This document shows positions 60,621 to 64,000 of a DNA stretch of 64,000 nt, piece after piece. The DNA lies in assembly GCA_031291615.1 (NCBI GenBank), contig JARLIS010000010.1, positions 62,001-126,000 of the forward strand, given 5' to 3'. The DNA comes from Parvibaculum sp. Its GTDB lineage: Bacteria > Pseudomonadota > Alphaproteobacteria > Parvibaculales > Parvibaculaceae. The first letter of the stretch is position 1. Each line of letters begins with the position of its first letter. Made by a program: the position numbers and the translations under genes. Under the pieces are notes generated by a model that did no database searches, was not told the origin of the DNA, and saw nothing but the letters and a program-made list of their open reading frames with translations.

Positions 60621-62153
60621 TCAGCGAATCAGGCGCTCGCCGGGAAAACTGAGCGAAATGGCCATCCGGTGCGCGGGCCCCTCGGAAACGTCGAGCGTGC
60701 CGCCGTGAAGCTCCATGACCTTGCGTGTGAGCGACAGGGCGAGGCTTTCGGAGCGCGCCGTGCCGCTGTCCTCGGTGCTGATGAACGGGTCTTCGGGCAG
60801 ATAGGGCAGGGCGCCTTGGGCGGAACCCTCGCTCTCCTCGTCGCCATCTTCAGTGAGCGTCAGCATCAGCCGCTCGTCTTCCGCGCGAATCTTGAGCTTC
60901 AGCGTCACGCCGCGCCGAGCGCCGTGGATAGCCTCCGAGATCAGCCGGAACAGGCCCTGACGAAGCCGCCGCGCATCGCCGCGCAATCCCGGCAGCTTTG
61001 GCGGGCAATCGATTTCGATCTTCACGCCTTCTTCGCCCGCGCCCTGCTTGTGGCTGGCGACGGCAATCTCGACGAGCTGGCCGATATTGCAGATGTCATC
61101 CGTCAGGTTGATCTGGTCGGTCTCCGCCTCGGCGATGCCGAGCAGATCCTCGATCATGTCGAGCAGCATCGTGCCGCTCGAATGGATGTCGCGCGCATAT
61201 TCACGGTAGCGCGACGTGCCCATCGGACCGAAATGCTCGTCCTTCATCAGTTCCGAGAAGCCGATGATATGCGTGAGCGGCGTACGAAGATCGTGATTGA
61301 CGTTCGAAAAGAAGCTCTGGCTGCGCATCCGCGTCTCGCGGCTCTGCGCTTCCGCCGCCTGCATGGTGCGTTCGAGCCTGCGCCGCACCGTCACGTCGGT
61401 GAGCGCCGCGACGCGCGCGGGCACGCCGCCCCAACGCGTATCGACAATGCGCATCTCCGCATGTCGCTGGTCGCCGTCGGGCCGCGTCACGGTCACTTCC
61501 CGTTCGCCCGGTTCCGAAGAAAGGTCGAATGGCTTGCCGATGATTTCGGCCATCTTGCGCCCGAGCAACTCTTCCGCCGCCGTATTGGCGAAACGCACGA
61601 TGCCATGCGCATCGAGAATGACCATGGCCTCCGAGCTTTCCTGCACCAGCGTCACCTGGGGCGCCGCTTGCGGCCGGATCGTCTCGGACAGGTGCCGCTC
61701 GCGCGAGCGGCAGCGATAGGCGGCGCGGCGGATGGCGAGCGCGAGCGCCCCCGGCGCCCGCTCGTCGACGCTGAGGCAATCTTCGGCGCCCGCTTTCATG
61801 GCGGTCATCTGGAGCGCGGGATCGTCCCGGCAAAGCGCGATCACCGGCGCATCGGGACCGAGCGCGATGGCGCGGCGGAGAAAGGCTATGTCGGAATTGT
61901 CGCCAAGGCCCATATCGACGACAAGCGCGTCGATGCCGGGCGCGAGCAGCTTTTCGAGCCCGTCGGCCGGTCGGGAAAATGTGAAGCTGATGCTGCCCGC
62001 AGCGCGCGAGGCGGCGAGATCGGCCAGGCTTTCGCGCAAGGCCGGGTTGTCGCTCACGACATGCGCCGTAAGCGGTTGCAGGAACTCGCCGGAGATTTCG
62101 GCGCGGCCGAACGAACCTTCCGTCGCGCGCGTCTCGAGGGGACGGCTCAACAT
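60621..62153 (-). CDS. Sensor histidine kinase with degenerate receiver and ATP domains
   Basis: 510 residues: a receiver-like domain (~28-130; Asp80 in LVVDMG, but the acidic pair and Lys are lost), PAS (~170-265), HisKA with His287 (FFSNVNHDLRTPL), and a weak HATPase. The N-box normally N-x-L-x-N-A reads LFRLISEAIH, the G1 box reads TEDGDEESEG, and the G2 box is SLALSLTRKVMELHGG. Catalysis by its own ATP site is doubtful; it may act as a phosphotransfer or scaffold protein. ATG 62153 has AAGGGC; ATG 62306 is the longer alternative. Confidence 0.8.
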   Translation of the reverse strand: MLSRPLETRATEGSFGRAEISGEFLQPLTAHVVSDNPALRESLADLAASRAAGSISFTFSRPADGLEKLLAPGIDALVVDMGLGDNSDIAFLRRAIALGPDAPVIALCRDDPALQMTAMKAGAEDCLSVDERAPGALALAIRRAAYRCRSRERHLSETIRPQAAPQVTLVQESSEAMVILDAHGIVRFANTAAEELLGRKMAEIIGKPFDLSSEPGEREVTVTRPDGDQRHAEMRIVDTRWGGVPARVAALTDVTVRRRLERTMQAAEAQSRETRMRSQSFFSNVNHDLRTPLTHIIGFSELMKDEHFGPMGTSRYREYARDIHSSGTMLLDMIEDLLGIAEAETDQINLTDDICNIGQLVEIAVASHKQGAGEEGVKIEIDCPPKLPGLRGDARRLRQGLFRLISEAIHGARRGVTLKLKIRAEDERLMLTLTEDGDEESEGSAQGALPYLPEDPFISTEDSGTARSESLALSLTRKVMELHGGTLDVSEGPAHRMAISLSFPGERLIR

Positions 62154-62686
62154 CTTTATGCCCTTTTGCCCATGCCCCAGATTCAACGGATCGCCGCCTT
62201 GGGACGCCTCGCGATCCGAACCTGCCCGGTCTGGATCGCCTCGTTTGCCGTCGTCGGCCGCTGCGATCGAAATCTGCGTTTTAAGGTTGACGCACAACCG
62301 CCTCATGGGGAGGTACGATCTGCTTGTTTGGTAAATACTTCGTAAAAATATCGCCTATCTAGTGGCCAATGTGTGTGCAGCCTACTAGGGAAGCGAAGCT
62401 GCCATATCGTTATAAGACCTATATGAATCAATGCGTTGAACGTAGCATTTCACCCGGCGAAACGTGGTGAACCAACTCTGAAAATTTCATTTTCCGTTTA
62501 CCTGGAAAAATCGCCGTTCTGTCGCCGGTTTCGAGCGCCGAAAGCGCCCGCGTACATTTTCTTCATTGATTCGGCGCCTTCTCCCCCCCGCCGCCGCCGC
62601 GCCGCCCCTGCCTTGTGAGCGGAGAAGCGATGCGTTAGGTATGCGCCGCGCCGCCATCTTCGGGCGCAACAGGTTTCGGCAAGGTC
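62154..62686. other. Intergenic region before hisS
   Basis: About 530 bases between the sensor kinase start and hisS. It is more AT-rich around 62320-62520 and contains a repeated TTTAC word near 62325-62345 on the minus strand and a CCCCCC/GCCGCCGCC-rich stretch near 62585. I see no open frame, no hairpin and no clear -35/-10 pair that I would trust. It must hold two divergent promoters. Confidence 0.4.
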
Positions 62687-64000
62687 ATGGCCAAAGAGCA
62701 AAAGACATTCCGCCCCAAGGCGCGCCTGCCGAAGGGCCTGCGCGACGTCACCGCATCCATGGTGCGGGCGGAAACGCGCATGCTCGGCCTCATCCGCGAT
62801 GTCTATGAGCGCTACGGCTTCGACCCGCTGGAAACCTCGACCATCGAATATGCCGATGCGCTGGGCAAGTTCCTGCCCGACGAGGACCGCCCGAACGAAG
62901 GCGTCTTTTCCTTTCAGGACGACGACGAGCAATGGCTGTCGCTGCGCTACGACCTGACCGCGCCGCTCGCCCGCTATGTAGCCGAACACTATGACGGGCT
63001 GCCCAAGCCCTTCCGCCGCTATCAGGTGGGCACCGTCTGGCGCAACGAGAAGCCGGGCCCGGGCCGCTTCCGCCAGTTCACGCAATTCGACGCCGACACC
63101 GTCGCCGCCCCCACCGTCGCCGCCGATGCGGAGATGTGCATGATGGGTGCCGATGTGCTGGAGGCGCTCTCCATTCCGCGCGGCCAGTACCGCATCCGTG
63201 TCAACAACCGCAAGGTGCTGGACGGGCTGCTCGAAGAGATCGGCCTCGGCTCGGACGCGACGGACCGCACGCACATGACCGTGCTGCGCTCTATCGACAA
63301 GTTCGACAAGCTCGGCCGCCGCGGCGTCGAGCTATTGCTCGGCGCGGGCCGCAAGGACGAATCCGGCGACTTCACTAAAGGCGCGGGCCTCGCGCCCGAG
63401 CAGATCGCCCGCGTGCTCGACTATGTGGAATCGGGCCTCACCGCCGCCTCGAGCGACCGCGCCGCCGTGCTCGAAGGCTGGCGCAAGGTCGTCGGCGCGA
63501 GCGCCATCGGCCGCGAGGGCATCGATGAGCTTGCCGCGATGGACGCGCTTTTCACTTCGGCGGGATATGGCCCCGACCGCATCGAGTTCAATTCCTGGAT
63601 CGTGCGCGGGCTCGGCTACTACACCGGCCCCGTCTTCGAAGCCGAGCTTCTTTTCGACACCAGGGACGAGGACGGCAACACCGTCCGCTTCGGCTCCGTC
63701 GGTTCGGGCGGCCGCTATGACGGCCTCATCGAACGTTTCAAGGGCGTGAAGGTTCCCGCCACCGGCTTCTCCGTCGGCGTCAGCCGATTGCTCGCCGCGT
63801 TGCAGCTGTTGCAGAAAGTCGATGCCGCTGCCGAGCCGGACGCCCCCGTCGTCGTCCTGACGCTCGATGCCGCCAATATGGCCGGCTATCAGGCCATGGT
63901 GACCGAGCTTCGCCAGGCGGGGATCAGGGCCGAGATGTATCTCGGCGGCTCCGGCATGCGCGCCCAGATGAAATATGCCGACAAGCGCGGCGCGCCCGTC
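62687..64000 (+). CDS. hisS: Histidyl-tRNA synthetase, 3' end beyond the window
   Basis: 438 codons are visible and open at the window edge. Class II motifs: [13 protein letters not shown] (N-terminus), [16 protein letters not shown] (motif 1 side), [27 protein letters not shown] (motif 2), and [17 protein letters not shown] in place of the usual RGLDYYxxTVFE histidine-binding box, then [12 protein letters not shown]. This divergent form fits the alphaproteobacterial enzymes that charge tRNA-His lacking G-1, and the matching tRNA is at 14119. ATG 62687 has an AAGG-like site only. Confidence 0.95.
   Translation, partial: MAKEQKTFRPKARLPKGLRDVTASMVRAETRMLGLIRDVYERYGFDPLETSTIEYADALGKFLPDEDRPNEGVFSFQDDDEQWLSLRYDLTAPLARYVAEHYDGLPKPFRRYQVGTVWRNEKPGPGRFRQFTQFDADTVAAPTVAADAEMCMMGADVLEALSIPRGQYRIRVNNRKVLDGLLEEIGLGSDATDRTHMTVLRSIDKFDKLGRRGVELLLGAGRKDESGDFTKGAGLAPEQIARVLDYVESGLTAASSDRAAVLEGWRKVVGASAIGREGIDELAAMDALFTSAGYGPDRIEFNSWIVRGLGYYTGPVFEAELLFDTRDEDGNTVRFGSVGSGGRYDGLIERFKGVKVPATGFSVGVSRLLAALQLLQKVDAAAEPDAPVVVLTLDAANMAGYQAMVTELRQAGIRAEMYLGGSGMRAQMKYADKRGAPV

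Noticed and set aside
62436..62618. A 60-codon plus-strand frame upstream of hisS.
   Set aside because: No ribosome site, ends in a low-complexity Pro/Arg stretch, and no family features.

Overview
The window is 64 kb of GC-rich, densely packed bacterial chromosome. It looks like an alphaproteobacterium, probably of the Hyphomicrobiales/Parvibaculum type. This is inferred from the gene set (NdvB-type glucan synthase, an acyl-CoA-rich lipid catabolism repertoire, a CIO-type bd oxidase, a RamB/ScfR-like regulator beside the glyoxylate shunt) and from a tRNA-His with A73 and no encoded G-1, a known trait of many alphaproteobacteria. No rRNA, CRISPR array or prophage is visible.

Layout. 1-6.9 kb: 3' part of a sulfatase, two small unknown genes, a membrane desaturase, an intracellular PHA depolymerase, a GST, an SDR and two small envelope proteins. 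6.9-14 kb: cupin, thiolase, AsmA, SDR, epoxide-hydrolase-like enzyme, and a DUF4424 gene split by an in-frame TAA. 14.1 kb: tRNA-His(GTG). 14.3-23.3 kb: GST, a CoA ligase-SDR operon, a GH17/GT2 glucan synthase, an N-acyl-D-amino-acid deacylase and a crotonase. 23.5-33.8 kb: Kup, two further CoA ligases, LpxR-like lipid A deacylase, MFE2-like SDR, Bcr/CflA exporter, acyl-CoA dehydrogenase and MAPEG. Pairs of inverted REP-like elements bracket the SDR-exporter segment. 33.8-45.4 kb: coupled luciferase-like oxidoreductase and hydrolase, aldo/keto reductase, a MATE exporter behind a leader ORF and terminator, a second D-aminoacylase, hydrolase, GST-like protein, H1-like basic protein, nitronate monooxygenase, a gene under a Fur-box-like site, and a TetR regulator. 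45.5-52.6 kb: amine oxidase, speD-speE behind a long structured leader, RraA-like protein, Baeyer-Villiger-type monooxygenase, and an internally deleted IS1595-family element with perfect ends and target duplication. 52.6-64 kb: aceA and aceB with a divergent RamB/ScfR-like regulator, tonB, cydAB plus a CydX-like peptide, a degenerate sensor kinase, and 5' hisS.

Together the genes suggest a cell living on lipids, alkyl chains or other hydrophobic carbon. CoA ligases, acyl-CoA dehydrogenase, crotonase, SDRs and thiolase supply beta-oxidation. The glyoxylate shunt with its likely regulator handles acetyl-CoA. PHA depolymerase mobilises storage polymer. Monooxygenases, hydrolases, GSTs/MAPEG and exporters deal with xenobiotics. 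The least explained and most testable signals are regulatory: the speD leader, the MATE leader/terminator, a 26-bp palindrome beside the TetR gene, the Fur-like site over a promoter of an unknown gene, and the IS insertion into a terminator tail.
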